DNA of 64,000 nt from Paenirhizobium daejeonense (GTDB taxonomy: Bacteria > Pseudomonadota > Alphaproteobacteria > Rhizobiales > Rhizobiaceae): assembly GCF_014280875.1 (NCBI RefSeq), contig NZ_JACLAL010000003.1:434001-498000 (forward strand), read 5' to 3'. Below, one piece after another: positions 19,088 to 27,283 of this stretch. The notes below the pieces were generated by a model, which saw only the letters and a list, made by a program, of their open reading frames with translations, did not search any database and was not told where the DNA came from. Numbering within the stretch: the stretch's first letter is position 1; the number at the start of each line of letters is the position of its first letter. Position numbers and translations under genes: made by a program.

Positions 19088-19918
19088 TTATTTGACTGCG
19101 CCGAAGGTCAGGCCGCGGACGAGCTGTTTCTGACTGAACCAGCCGAGGATGACGATGGGCGCGATCGCCATGGTCGATGCGGCGGAGAGCTTGGCGTAGA
19201 AGAGCCCTTCGGGGCTGGAGTAAGAGGCGATGAAGGCGGTGAGCGGTGCGGCCTTTGAAGCCGTAAGGTTCAGCGTCCAGAAGGCTTCGTTCCAGGAGAG
19301 GATGATGTTGAGGAGCACCGTGGACGCGATGCCGGGTACGGCCATCGGCGTCAGCACATAGACGATTTCCTTCATCAACGACGCTCCGTCCATGCGGGCC
19401 GCCTCGAGGATTTCGCCGGGGATTTCCTTGAAGTAGGTGTAGAGCATCCACACGATGATCGGCAGGTTGATGAGGGTCAGCACACCGACGAGGCCGGTCC
19501 GGGTGTCGAGCAGTCCGAACTCGCGGAAAATGATGTATATCGGCACCAGCACGCCGACCGGCGGCAGCATCTTGGTGGAGAGCATCCACATCAGGATGTC
19601 CTTGGTGCGCTTGGTCGGCGAAAATGCCATGGCCCATGCGGCCGGAATGGCGATGATGAGGCCGAGCAGGGTGGAGCCGAACGAGATCACCACCGAGTTC
19701 ATAAAGTGGCGGAAGTAGTTCGAGCGGCTCTGCACTTCCGCATAGTTTTCCGTCGTCCAGTCGAAGAACAGGAAGGAAGGCGGCGAAGCGATGGCTTCGG
19801 CTTCCGTCTTGAAGCTCGTCAGGAACGTCCAGAGGATCGGGAAAAAGATCAGGATGCCGAGCGTCCACGCGATGGCGGTCCAGACGACTTTGCGGCGGGT
19901 GGAAATAGCACGTGCCAT
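19088..19918 (-). CDS. smoG: Polyol ABC transporter permease
   Basis: A 276-residue inner membrane permease (MalG type, six membrane spans). The EAA loop for contact with the ATPase is seen in [18 protein letters not shown] (about 184). It starts [13 protein letters not shown], one base after the smoF stop, so the two permeases are translationally linked. It forms the channel with SmoF. Confidence 0.93.
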   Translation of the reverse strand: MARAISTRRKVVWTAIAWTLGILIFFPILWTFLTSFKTEAEAIASPPSFLFFDWTTENYAEVQSRSNYFRHFMNSVVISFGSTLLGLIIAIPAAWAMAFSPTKRTKDILMWMLSTKMLPPVGVLVPIYIIFREFGLLDTRTGLVGVLTLINLPIIVWMLYTYFKEIPGEILEAARMDGASLMKEIVYVLTPMAVPGIASTVLLNIILSWNEAFWTLNLTASKAAPLTAFIASYSSPEGLFYAKLSAASTMAIAPIVILGWFSQKQLVRGLTFGAVK

Positions 19919-19919
19919 A

Positions 19920-20792
19920 TCAGCTCTCCAGGTTCTTGCCGATCAGGCGAATGAGGAAGAAGGCGACGATGTTGGCCAGCACCACGGCGACGATGCCGCC
20001 AGCAGAAGCGCCACCCACGTCGAACTGCAGGAGAGCCTGGGCATAGACGAGATAGGTGATGTTCGTGCTTTCATAGCCGGGGCCGCCATTGGTGGTGACG
20101 AGGATTTCGGCGAAGACGGAGAGCAGGAAGATCGTCTCGATCAGGATCACCACCGTGATGGCGCGGGCCATATGCGGCAGGATGATATAGATGAGCTTGG
20201 AGACGGGGCCTGCGCCATCCATCTCGGCGGCTTCCTTCTGCTCTTCGTCCAGCGACTGGAGCGCGGTCAGAAGGATCAGCGTGGCAAATGGCAGCCATTG
20301 CCATGCGACGATCATGATGATCGACAACAGCGGATAGTTGGCGAGCCAGTCGACCGGTTGCAGGCCGAGGAGCTTGGCGATCCAGGCGAAGAGCCCGTTG
20401 ACCGGGTTCATCAGCATGTTCTTCCACACCAGCGCGGAAACGGTCGGCATGATGAAGAAGGGCGCGATCACCAGAATGCGCACAATGCCCTGTCCGAACA
20501 TAGGCTGGTCTAGCAATAGCGCGAAGGCGATGCCGCCGATCACCGTAATGAGGAGGACGCCGCCGACCAGCAGCAACGTGTTGGTCAAGGCCGCGAAGAA
20601 GGCCGGGTCCGTTAGGAAGAAGCGGTAGTTCATCAGGCCGGCGAACTCTTCCATTCCCGGCATCAGAAGATTGTAGCGCAGGAAGGAGAAGTAGACCGTC
20701 ATCACCAGCGGCACGATCATCCATGCCAGCAGGAGCAGAACGGAGGGCGCCATCATCAGGCGCGCCGAGGAGTGGGTGTGCGTAGTCGCCAT
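19920..20792 (-). CDS. smoF: Polyol ABC transporter permease
   Basis: A 290-residue permease (MalF type, six spans, no long periplasmic insert). The EAA motif is in KEAAEMDGAGPVSKLIYIILP (two overlapping parts, about residue 190). It is separated from smoE by 185 bases that contain a long hairpin, which can set a higher level of binding protein than of permeases. Confidence 0.93.
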   Translation of the reverse strand: MATTHTHSSARLMMAPSVLLLLAWMIVPLVMTVYFSFLRYNLLMPGMEEFAGLMNYRFFLTDPAFFAALTNTLLLVGGVLLITVIGGIAFALLLDQPMFGQGIVRILVIAPFFIMPTVSALVWKNMLMNPVNGLFAWIAKLLGLQPVDWLANYPLLSIIMIVAWQWLPFATLILLTALQSLDEEQKEAAEMDGAGPVSKLIYIILPHMARAITVVILIETIFLLSVFAEILVTTNGGPGYESTNITYLVYAQALLQFDVGGASAGGIVAVVLANIVAFFLIRLIGKNLES

Positions 20793-20885
20793 GACGATCC
20801 CGCGCCTTTCTCGATCGCAGTTTTCAAATGTCGGTTTTTAGGTTTCGGCCATCTGCGGAGGGCCGCGGCAGTCCCGAAAAGAGAA

Positions 20886-20928
20886 GCGGGATGAGAGGAG
20901 TGGCTGACGCCACCTCTTTCGATCCCGC
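20886..20928. other. Intercistronic hairpin between smoE and smoF
   Basis: A long imperfect hairpin: GCGGGAT pairs with ATCCCGC, AGGAG with CTCTT/CCTCT and GTGGC with GCCAC, loop TGAC. It has no T run on the minus strand, so it more likely stabilises the upstream binding-protein mRNA than ends transcription fully. Confidence 0.6.
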
Positions 20929-20977
20929 TCCAGGCAGGCCGGACGCTCTCGTCGCCCGGCCCCAAGTCCACGGGAGC

Positions 20978-22291
20978 TTACTTGATGTAACCGGCCTTCA
21001 TCATTTCGCGCTCGGTCAGCTGCTGGGCGTTTTTGAGCGCCTGATCGACGCTGACCTGTCCTGCAAGGGCGGCCGAGAACTGCTGGCCGACGGCGGTGCC
21101 GATGCCCTGGAATTCCGGAATGGCGACGAACTGAACGCCCACATAGGGAACGGGCTTGACCGAGGGGTTCTTCGGATCGGCCGCATTGATCGAGTCGAGC
21201 GTCATCTTCGCGAAGGGCGCTGCCTTCTGGTATTCCGGGTTTTCATAGAGTGAGGTGCGGGTTCCCGGAGGAACGTTGGCCCAGCCATCCTTCTCGGCGA
21301 CCAGCTTCAGGTAGTCCTTGCCGGTCGCCCAGGAGATGAACTTCTCGGCAGCGTCGGCTTTCTTGGTGCCGGCGGGAATGGCGAGGTTCCAGGCCCAGAG
21401 CCAGTTGCCGCGCTTGCCAAGCCCGGTGTCGGGAGCGAGCGCATAACCGACCTTGTCGGCGACCTTGGATTCCTTCGGGTTGGAGACGAAGGAGGCGGCA
21501 ACCGTCGCGTCGATCCACATGCCGCACTTGCCGGTTTGGAAGAGCGCCAGGTTTTCGTTGAAGCCGTTGGAGGAAGCGCCCGGAGGGCCGGCGTCCTTCA
21601 TCAGGTTGACGTAGAATTCGAGCGTGTTCTTCCATTCCGGTTGGTCGAACTGGGGTTTCCAGTTTTCGTCGAACCAGCGTGCGCCGAAGGCGTTGGAGGT
21701 GGCGGTCAGAAACGCCATGTTTTCGCCCCAGCCGGCCTTGCCGCGCAGGCAGATGCCGTAGACCTCATTCGCCTTGTCGGTCATCTTGCGGGCCGCATCG
21801 GCAATGAAGTCCCAGGTCGGAGCGTCGGGCATGGTCAGGCCGGCCTTTTCCATCAGGTCCTTGCGATACATGACCATCGAGCTTTCGCCGTAGAAGGGCG
21901 CGGCATAGAGTTTGCCGTCATCGCCGGTCAGGCCCGAACGGATCGCCGGCAGGAGGTCGTTCACGTCGTAATCGGCGCCGAGGTTGTCGAGCGGCAGGAG
22001 CCAGCCCTGCTTGGCCCAGATCGGAACCTCGTAGGTGCCGATCGTCAGCACGTCGAACTGTCCGCCTTTCGTGGCGATGTCAGTCGTCACTTTCTGGCGC
22101 AGCACGTTCTCTTCGAGCGTTACCCATTCGAGGTCGATACCGGGATTTTTCGCCTTAAAGTCGTCCGTCAGCTTCTGCATCCGAATCATGTCGCCGTTGT
22201 TGACGGTGGCGATGGTGAGGGTTTCGGCGGAAGCCAGGCCAGCCATGGCCAATACCGAGCATGCGCCCAGCAAAATTGTCTTCAATGTCAT
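20978..22291 (-). CDS. smoE: Polyol ABC transporter substrate-binding protein
   Basis: A 437-residue periplasmic sugar-binding protein (family 1). The signal peptide is residues 1-22 (MKTILLGACSV type after MTL, cut after GLASA). The mature part begins ETLTIATVNNGDMIRMQKL and contains GKCGMWIDATVAASFV, as in binding proteins for sorbitol and mannitol. It is the first structural gene of the polyol operon, 154 bases after smoC. Confidence 0.93.
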   Translation of the reverse strand: MTLKTILLGACSVLAMAGLASAETLTIATVNNGDMIRMQKLTDDFKAKNPGIDLEWVTLEENVLRQKVTTDIATKGGQFDVLTIGTYEVPIWAKQGWLLPLDNLGADYDVNDLLPAIRSGLTGDDGKLYAAPFYGESSMVMYRKDLMEKAGLTMPDAPTWDFIADAARKMTDKANEVYGICLRGKAGWGENMAFLTATSNAFGARWFDENWKPQFDQPEWKNTLEFYVNLMKDAGPPGASSNGFNENLALFQTGKCGMWIDATVAASFVSNPKESKVADKVGYALAPDTGLGKRGNWLWAWNLAIPAGTKKADAAEKFISWATGKDYLKLVAEKDGWANVPPGTRTSLYENPEYQKAAPFAKMTLDSINAADPKNPSVKPVPYVGVQFVAIPEFQGIGTAVGQQFSAALAGQVSVDQALKNAQQLTEREMMKAGYIK

Positions 22292-22312
22292 ATCTTCCTC
22301 CCAGAAGAAAAA

Positions 22313-22346
22313 TGAGCATTCGCTTTGCTCGTGAGCAATTTCTCAC
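22313..22346. promoter_or_regulatory. Candidate SmoC operator upstream of smoE
   Basis: Two overlapping inverted repeats: GAGCA-N7-TGCTC (22314-22330) and GTGAG-N6-CTCAC (22331-22346), with TGAGCA occurring twice in direct orientation (22313 and 22332). They lie 22-55 bases upstream of the smoE start, a position suitable for control by the adjacent SorC/DeoR-type regulator. Confidence 0.4.
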
Positions 22347-22445
22347 TCTGTCGCGTAAGGAGTCAATGCGGAATCCATGCTGCACTGCCGAAGGATGCAG
22401 TTAAGCATCTGCGTTAAAAGGGGGAATTGTTGTTTTCAGGAGATC

Positions 22446-23399
22446 TCAGGATTGCAGCAGGAAGCGGGCTGCATCCTCGTCTGTAATGAGCGCATTGATG
22501 TGCGAGCCGCGCAATGCAGCGCGGATGGCCGCATGCTTGCGCCTGCCGCGGGCCAATCCGATGACGCAGGAGGTATCGCGCGAGGGTAGCGGAATACTGG
22601 CCACCCGCTCGTTGACGGGGTTGTCGAGCAGCCTGCCGTCCGCATCGAAAGTCCAGCCGCAGATCTCGCCGGTGGCGCCGGCCTGCATCAGGCTTTCCAC
22701 TTCCTGTGGTTGCAAGAAGCCATCCAGCAGGAGAGGGGCCTGCGGGTCGATTTCGCCGATGCCGACGAAGGTGACATCGGCCTTCGCGCCGAGTGCTATG
22801 GTCGGCCGCACGAGCGCCTGCTGGTGTAGCAGATCCCGTTCCGCACGGGACGAAACGAGCACAGGAAGCGGCATGGGGAAATGGCGTGCCTTGATGGCAT
22901 CGGCCATGGAGAAGATGACGTTGTAATAGGCGGCTGAGCCGTCGGGGCTGATATTGCCGGTGAGCGACACGATGCGATGCTGCGGGCACTCCATCGGCGA
23001 CAGCTGGTCGACGGCAGCGCGCAGGGTTCGTCCCGTGCCCATGGCGATGATCAGCGGATCGGGCTGTTTCAGCCAGCGTTCGAGTTCGGCAGCGCCGGCC
23101 TCGGCGACACCCGTCGGAGCAGCATCGGAGCCGTGATCGGTCGGGACGATTTCGACCTGCCGCAGGCCGTATTTCTTCTTGACCTCTTCGGCGAGTTCCA
23201 TGCAGACGGCGATTGGATGGTCGAGACGGACCTTGATCAGCTTTTCGGCAACTGAGAGCGAAACGAGGCGCTGGGCGCTCTGGCGCGAAATCCCCATGGC
23301 AGCCGCGATCTCGTCCTGGGTCCGGCCGGCGACATAATAAAGCCAACCGGCGCGGGCCGCGTCGTCAAGCCGTCCGAAATTGCCAGCTCTTTTCGCCAT
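22446..23399 (-). CDS. smoC: Sugar-binding transcriptional regulator, SorC/DeoR type
   Basis: A 317-residue regulator with an N-terminal helix-turn-helix (about 15-55, YVAGRTQDEIAAAMGISRQ) and a C-terminal SorC-type sugar-phosphate-binding domain (about 60-315) with the conserved MGTGRTLRAAV and VGIGEID. It is the first gene of the polyol unit and is transcribed in the same direction as smoE. AGAGGA precedes the ATG. It probably senses a polyol-derived phosphate and controls the operon. The gene symbol is assigned by position. Confidence 0.87.
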   Translation of the reverse strand: MAKRAGNFGRLDDAARAGWLYYVAGRTQDEIAAAMGISRQSAQRLVSLSVAEKLIKVRLDHPIAVCMELAEEVKKKYGLRQVEIVPTDHGSDAAPTGVAEAGAAELERWLKQPDPLIIAMGTGRTLRAAVDQLSPMECPQHRIVSLTGNISPDGSAAYYNVIFSMADAIKARHFPMPLPVLVSSRAERDLLHQQALVRPTIALGAKADVTFVGIGEIDPQAPLLLDGFLQPQEVESLMQAGATGEICGWTFDADGRLLDNPVNERVASIPLPSRDTSCVIGLARGRRKHAAIRAALRGSHINALITDEDAARFLLQS

Positions 23400-23468
23400 C
23401 GAAATCCTCTGCTCGATTTTGAGTAGCGTTGCAGTTGCTGGGTGTCAATTCAGCTGCCAGCGCGGAGC

Positions 23469-24140
23469 TTACCGCTTGCTCGCCAGCCAGATCACATGAC
23501 GGGCGCCGCCGCGCTTGCCGTTGGCGCGGGTATTGACCTCCTTCACCGCGAAGCCGCTGCTTTGTAGGCGGCGGGTGAAGCCGGCATCGGGGCCAGAGGA
23601 CCAGACCGCGAGCACGCCGTTGGCTCGGAGCGCGACCTTCGACGCATTCAGCCCGCCGAAATCGTAGAGGCCGTCATTCGAGGTGCGTGTGAGGCCATCC
23701 GGTCCGTTGTCCACATCCAGCATGATGGCGTCGAATTTGCCGGGCGAGGTGCGGATCAGCGCGCCGACATCGCCTTCATGGACCCGCACACGGGGATCAT
23801 CGAGGCTTCCCTTGAAAATCTCGGCCATCGGGCCGCGCGCCCAGGCGACGACGGCGGGTACGAGTTCGGCAACGGTAACCTCCGCATCATCGGGCAGGAC
23901 AGCAAGAGCTGCGCGCAGGGTAAAGCCCATGCCCAATCCGCCGATGAGGACCACCGGACGCTTCTTGTCCTTGATGTGCTCGCAGGAAAGCGTGGCCAAT
24001 GCCTCCTCCGAACCGCTGAGGCGGCTGTTCATCAGCTCATTGGTGCCAAGCATGATGGAGAATTCCGTTCCCCGCTGCTTGAGGCGCAATTCACCGCCGC
24101 CCGGAATGCTGGCGATATCGAGCTGCTTCCAGGGGATCAT
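23469..24140 (-). CDS. Spermidine-synthase-like protein
   Basis: A 223-residue protein of the spermidine synthase/SAM-dependent methyltransferase fold. The cofactor-binding motif is VVLIGGLGMGFTLRAAL (about 62-78), with an acidic residue in VTVAELVPAVVAWAR, and IMLDVDNGPDGL stands where polyamine synthases have their catalytic Asp. It lacks the N-terminal beta-strand domain of true SpeE and is short, so aminopropyl transfer is not certain. It lies 69 bases upstream of smoC on the same strand but is probably not part of the polyol pathway. Confidence 0.75.
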   Translation of the reverse strand: MIPWKQLDIASIPGGGELRLKQRGTEFSIMLGTNELMNSRLSGSEEALATLSCEHIKDKKRPVVLIGGLGMGFTLRAALAVLPDDAEVTVAELVPAVVAWARGPMAEIFKGSLDDPRVRVHEGDVGALIRTSPGKFDAIMLDVDNGPDGLTRTSNDGLYDFGGLNASKVALRANGVLAVWSSGPDAGFTRRLQSSGFAVKEVNTRANGKRGGARHVIWLASKR

Positions 24141-24360
24141 GCCGGTCTTTCTTGATATCTGCAGGAGTTTTGCGCTCTCCTATCATGAGCGCATGCGATA
24201 CTTCAATCACGTGACGCGGGCTGAGCCACGCCTGGCATGGCCGTGTCGGCGTCGATAATCATGCCTTGTTTTTTAATGATTGTTGAAAGGGGAAGAACCG
24301 GACAGAGGCGTCGTCGTTGCGTATGACAGCAAATTCTCTTGCATGCCCCTAAAATGAGAA

Positions 24361-24475
24361 ATGCCGGTTATAGCGTCCTCCCACGCCAACCGGCATCCTC
24401 CTCCCTCCCGGAGTTTTAGAAGCCCCCTCCCGTCCGGCACCGAGTGCAGCAGACGGCCTCCTTGAGGGGTGAAGT
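24361..24475. ncRNA. Structured C-rich element, candidate small RNA
   Basis: A perfect outer stem ATGCCGGTT (24361-24369) / AACCGGCAT (24388-24396) carries an inner GCGT/ACGC stem and a CCTCCC loop. Then follow CCTCCTCCCTCCC and CCCCCTCCC, and a second nested pairing (CCCCTC with GAGGGG, CCGTC with GACGG). Repeated CCTCCC/CCTCCTCCC anti-ribosome-site motifs in loops are known from the alpha-r14 (NfeR1) small RNA family of rhizobia. No clear T-run terminator is seen on the plus strand. On the minus strand the first stem is followed by TTTCTCATTTT. Strand and identity are therefore open. Confidence 0.35.
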
Positions 24476-24480
24476 CGAAC

Positions 24481-24492
24481 TTAACAAGTTAA
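24481..24492. promoter_or_regulatory. Inverted repeat TTAAC-AA-GTTAA, upstream copy
   Basis: Five-base arms in a 12-base site. Together with the second copy 71 bases downstream (centre to centre) it probably forms a pair of MarR-type operators upstream of hpaR. Confidence 0.5.
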
Positions 24493-24551
24493 TAAGATGG
24501 CATTCTCGAGAGATTGTCAAGCGCCTGAAACGCAGAAATGCACTTTGATAT

Positions 24552-24563
24552 TTAACGCGTTAA
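24552..24563. promoter_or_regulatory. Inverted repeat TTAAC-GC-GTTAA, downstream copy
   Basis: Perfect 12-base palindrome TTAACGCGTTAA with the same arms as the copy at 24481. It lies 227 bases before the likely hpaR start. Confidence 0.5.
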
Positions 24564-24789
24564 TCATCTGTGGATAACGCGACTGTGAGGTGGGTCGGGG
24601 GCGGGGCGGTGTTGCAATGGGTGCTGGACCTGCCTGCCAGGTAACCCGATCAATGTGCGTTCTTGCCGATGCCGAGAAATGATTGATATAGAGACGCCAA
24701 ACAAAAGTTATATAAGTTATTCTTGAAATTATAAGAGGCCCACTTTCGCAGCCATGTCGATGCGGTGGCAGGGTCTCGGTGGGGACGAC

Positions 24790-25332
24790 ATGATGGACAA
24801 ATACGGCGAGGCTGAGGACAGTCACAAGGATGGCAGTGCCAGCGCGCAGAGATTGCGGCTGCGCCATTTCTCACGTTCGATGCCGATGCTTCTTTTGCGC
24901 GCTCGCGAATCCGTCATGAAGCATTTCCGCAATGCACTACGCATGTACGACATTACCGAACAGCAATGGCGCATCTTGCGGGCGCTGGTTACGGTGAAGG
25001 AAATCGAGGTGACCGAATTGGCGCGCGCCACCTTCCTGCTCGGCCCGAGCCTATCGCGCATTCTGAAGGATCTGGAGGGACGGCATCTGATCGAACGTCA
25101 TCCCGATGAAAACGACCTCAGGCGAGCCCGCATTTCGATCAGCGCTGCAGGACTTGAACTCATCGAGAAGATGACCCGTCATTCTGATGAGATCTACGGC
25201 GAGATCATCAACGCCTACGGCGCGGACCGCATGCGGGACTTGCAGAAGCTTCTGGAAGAACTGGAGACAGCGATGGCGCAAGTGGATGTGTCCGCAGTCG
25301 ATGCCGCTGCGGGCTTCATTGATGACGATTGA
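24790..25332 (+). CDS. hpaR: MarR-family regulator, HpaR-like
   Basis: A 180-residue MarR protein. The segment RHFSRSMPMLLLRARESVMKHF, followed by ITEQQWRILRAL and LARATFLLGPSLSRILKDLE, is the signature of HpaR/HpcR, repressors of homoprotocatechuate (4-hydroxyphenylacetate) catabolism. The winged helix spans about residues 55-125. The start at 24790 has GGTGGGGA at 24778-24785; an ATG at 24754 is possible. No hpa catabolic gene is in the window, so its targets are elsewhere or were lost. Another MarR gene follows, about 100 bases on. Confidence 0.8.
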   Translation: MMDKYGEAEDSHKDGSASAQRLRLRHFSRSMPMLLLRARESVMKHFRNALRMYDITEQQWRILRALVTVKEIEVTELARATFLLGPSLSRILKDLEGRHLIERHPDENDLRRARISISAAGLELIEKMTRHSDEIYGEIINAYGADRMRDLQKLLEELETAMAQVDVSAVDAAAGFIDDD

Positions 25333-25437
25333 GGTCTATTCTACCTGTTGACGGCGATAATCGCTGACTTCGCTCAGTTGTTACTGGAAGCACCGGCAAT
25401 CCTCCGCCGGTTTGCCGATACGGCCGGGAAGGCGGCT

Positions 25438-25908
25438 ATGAACATGTCTAAGATCGCGCAGATGCCGGGTCATCTCATTCGCCGCCTGAACCAGGTGGCC
25501 GTCTCCCTGTTTCTGGAGGAGATGGCCAAGGGGGGCTATGATCTGACGCCCGTGCAGTATGCAGCGCTGGCCGAACTGGAGATCGCGCCCGGGATCGATC
25601 AGGCGACCCTTGCTGCGCGCATCGCCTATGACCGTGCGACGATTGGCGGTGTGGTCAACCGGCTCGTGGCCAAGGGACTTGTCGATCGCGATACCAGCAG
25701 CCGGGACCGCCGCGCCAAGCAACTATCGCTCACGGAGGAGGGCAAGCGCGTTCGAGCCGACATCGAGCCGCTTGTCGAGGAGGTGCAGCGGCGCATTCTC
25801 ACCGGGCTTTCGGTCGGGGAGGGTGAGGTGATGGTAAAGCTCCTGCAGAAGGCGGTGGAGGCCGGCAACGAGCATAGCCGCGCGCCGATGCGCAGCGACG
25901 ACGAATAG
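25438..25908 (+). CDS. MarR-family transcriptional regulator
   Basis: A 156-residue MarR protein. Its winged-helix core (about 40-105) has TPVQYAALAELEIAPGIDQATLAARIAYDRATIGGVV in the usual order, then the wing with DRDTSSRDRRAKQLSLTEEG. It starts MNMSKIAQMP at 25438, preceded by GGGAAGG; a TTG at 25348 would add 30 residues. It follows hpaR on the same strand and may be co-transcribed. Ligand and target are unknown; the YDRATIGG segment resembles regulators of aromatic compound degradation. It ends 21 bases before the convergent dctD gene. Confidence 0.85.
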   Translation: MNMSKIAQMPGHLIRRLNQVAVSLFLEEMAKGGYDLTPVQYAALAELEIAPGIDQATLAARIAYDRATIGGVVNRLVAKGLVDRDTSSRDRRAKQLSLTEEGKRVRADIEPLVEEVQRRILTGLSVGEGEVMVKLLQKAVEAGNEHSRAPMRSDDE

Positions 25909-25929
25909 GGCGTTCCCGATCTTTGAGGC

Positions 25930-27279
25930 TTATTCGTAGTCAGCCCGATTGATGCCGTGTCGCTGGAGCTTGTCGTAAAAGGTCTTGCGGGGGATCTGCA
26001 GCGCCTCGATCGTGCGGCGAACGTCTCCTTCATTCTCGATCAGCGCCGTGCGGATCAGTTCGGCTTCGTGCTGTTCCATCCGTTCAGGCAGGCTTGCGTG
26101 ACCATCGGACGGTATGGTGCCCGTTGCCGCGGCGGGTGTGGCCGGTTCGGCGAGGCCTAGCGCCACCCGCTCCGCATAATGGGCGAGTTCGCGCACATTG
26201 CCCGGCCATGAATGGCTTGCGAGATGTTGGTGAACGGCAGAGGTGAGGGAGGGGGCCTCCCGCTTGAATCGCTCGGCGGCGCGGGCAAGGAAGTGAGAAA
26301 ACAGCAGCGGTATGTCGGCACGCCGCTCGCGCAGCGGCGGAATGGAAACGGTCACCACATTGAGGCGGTAATAGAGGTCCTCGCGAAAATCGCCGCGCTC
26401 GGCCGGATTGCCAAGGTCGATCTTTGCCGCTGCAACGACTCTGAGATCGACCGGGCGGACATCGTTGGTGCCGAGCGGGCTCACCTCGCGCATTTCCAGA
26501 ACGCGCAGCATCTTCACCTGCGTCGCAACCGGCATGCTCTCGATCTCGTCGAGGAAGAGCGTGCCGCCGCTTGCATGTTCGATCCGGCCAACGCGCTTCT
26601 TCTGGGCTCCGGTAAAGGCGCCGGCCTCGTGGCCGAACAGCTCGCTTTCGATCACCGTTTCCGGCAGCGCGCCGCAATTCAGTGCGACGAAATTGCCGTT
26701 CTTCCGGCGGCTCCAGCGATGCAATAGTGTAGCCACGACCTCTTTGCCGCTACCGGTCTCGCCGGCGACCAGCACGTCGACATCGGTATCGGCGATCTGG
26801 CGAAGCATCTGGCGCAGGTGTTCCATGGCCGGCGTCTGGCCGATGAGCGGCAGGTCGTCACGACTTTCCTCGGCCGCCTGCCGCAGGAACCGGTTCTCCA
26901 TGACCAGACGGCGTTTCTCCACCGCGCGGCGCACGGTCTGCGCCAGCCGGTCGGCCGGAAACGGCTTGGCGATGAAGTCATAGGCGCCGTCATGCATGGC
27001 CTGCACGGCCATGGTGATATCGCCATGGCCGGTGATCAGGATGACCGGCAGGTCGGGATCGATGGTCTTGATGCGGGCGAAAAGCTCCAGTCCGTCCATT
27101 CCGGGCATGCGGATATCAGTGACGACGATGGCCGGGGTTGCGGCTGAAAGCGCGCCGAGAGCCGATTGTGCGTTGGCGTGATCCTCCACCGCGAAGCCGG
27201 CCAGTTCCAGCGTCTGCCGGGTGGCGCGGCGCAGGTCGGTGTCGTCATCGATCAGAATGATGTCGGTCTTGTCCTGCAT
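25930..27279 (-). CDS. dctD: C4-dicarboxylate response regulator DctD
   Basis: A 449-residue sigma-54-dependent activator. The receiver domain (about 5-120) has the phospho-acceptor Asp in [10 protein letters not shown] (about 54) and the Lys in IAKPF. The AAA+ domain (about 145-375) has Walker A GETGSGKE, the sigma-54 contact loop GAFTGA and Walker [10 protein letters not shown]. The C-terminal Fis-type helix-turn-helix (about 405-445) is [20 protein letters not shown]. It activates dctA at its sigma-54 promoter. It begins four bases after dctB ends. Confidence 0.95.
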   Translation of the reverse strand: MQDKTDIILIDDDTDLRRATRQTLELAGFAVEDHANAQSALGALSAATPAIVVTDIRMPGMDGLELFARIKTIDPDLPVILITGHGDITMAVQAMHDGAYDFIAKPFPADRLAQTVRRAVEKRRLVMENRFLRQAAEESRDDLPLIGQTPAMEHLRQMLRQIADTDVDVLVAGETGSGKEVVATLLHRWSRRKNGNFVALNCGALPETVIESELFGHEAGAFTGAQKKRVGRIEHASGGTLFLDEIESMPVATQVKMLRVLEMREVSPLGTNDVRPVDLRVVAAAKIDLGNPAERGDFREDLYYRLNVVTVSIPPLRERRADIPLLFSHFLARAAERFKREAPSLTSAVHQHLASHSWPGNVRELAHYAERVALGLAEPATPAAATGTIPSDGHASLPERMEQHEAELIRTALIENEGDVRRTIEALQIPRKTFYDKLQRHGINRADYE

Positions 27280-27283
27280 GGGC

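Larger units (their letters stand above)
24141..24789. other. Gene-free stretch of about 650 bases
   Basis: No convincing protein gene. It holds the promoter side of the spermidine-synthase-like gene, a strongly structured C-rich segment (24361-24475) and two copies of the inverted repeat TTAAC-N2-GTTAA. Small antisense ORFs here have no family features. Confidence 0.7.

Noticed and set aside
24517..24867. Minus-strand frames upstream of hpaR as small genes
   Set aside because: They have no ribosome site, cover the inverted repeats and show no family features.
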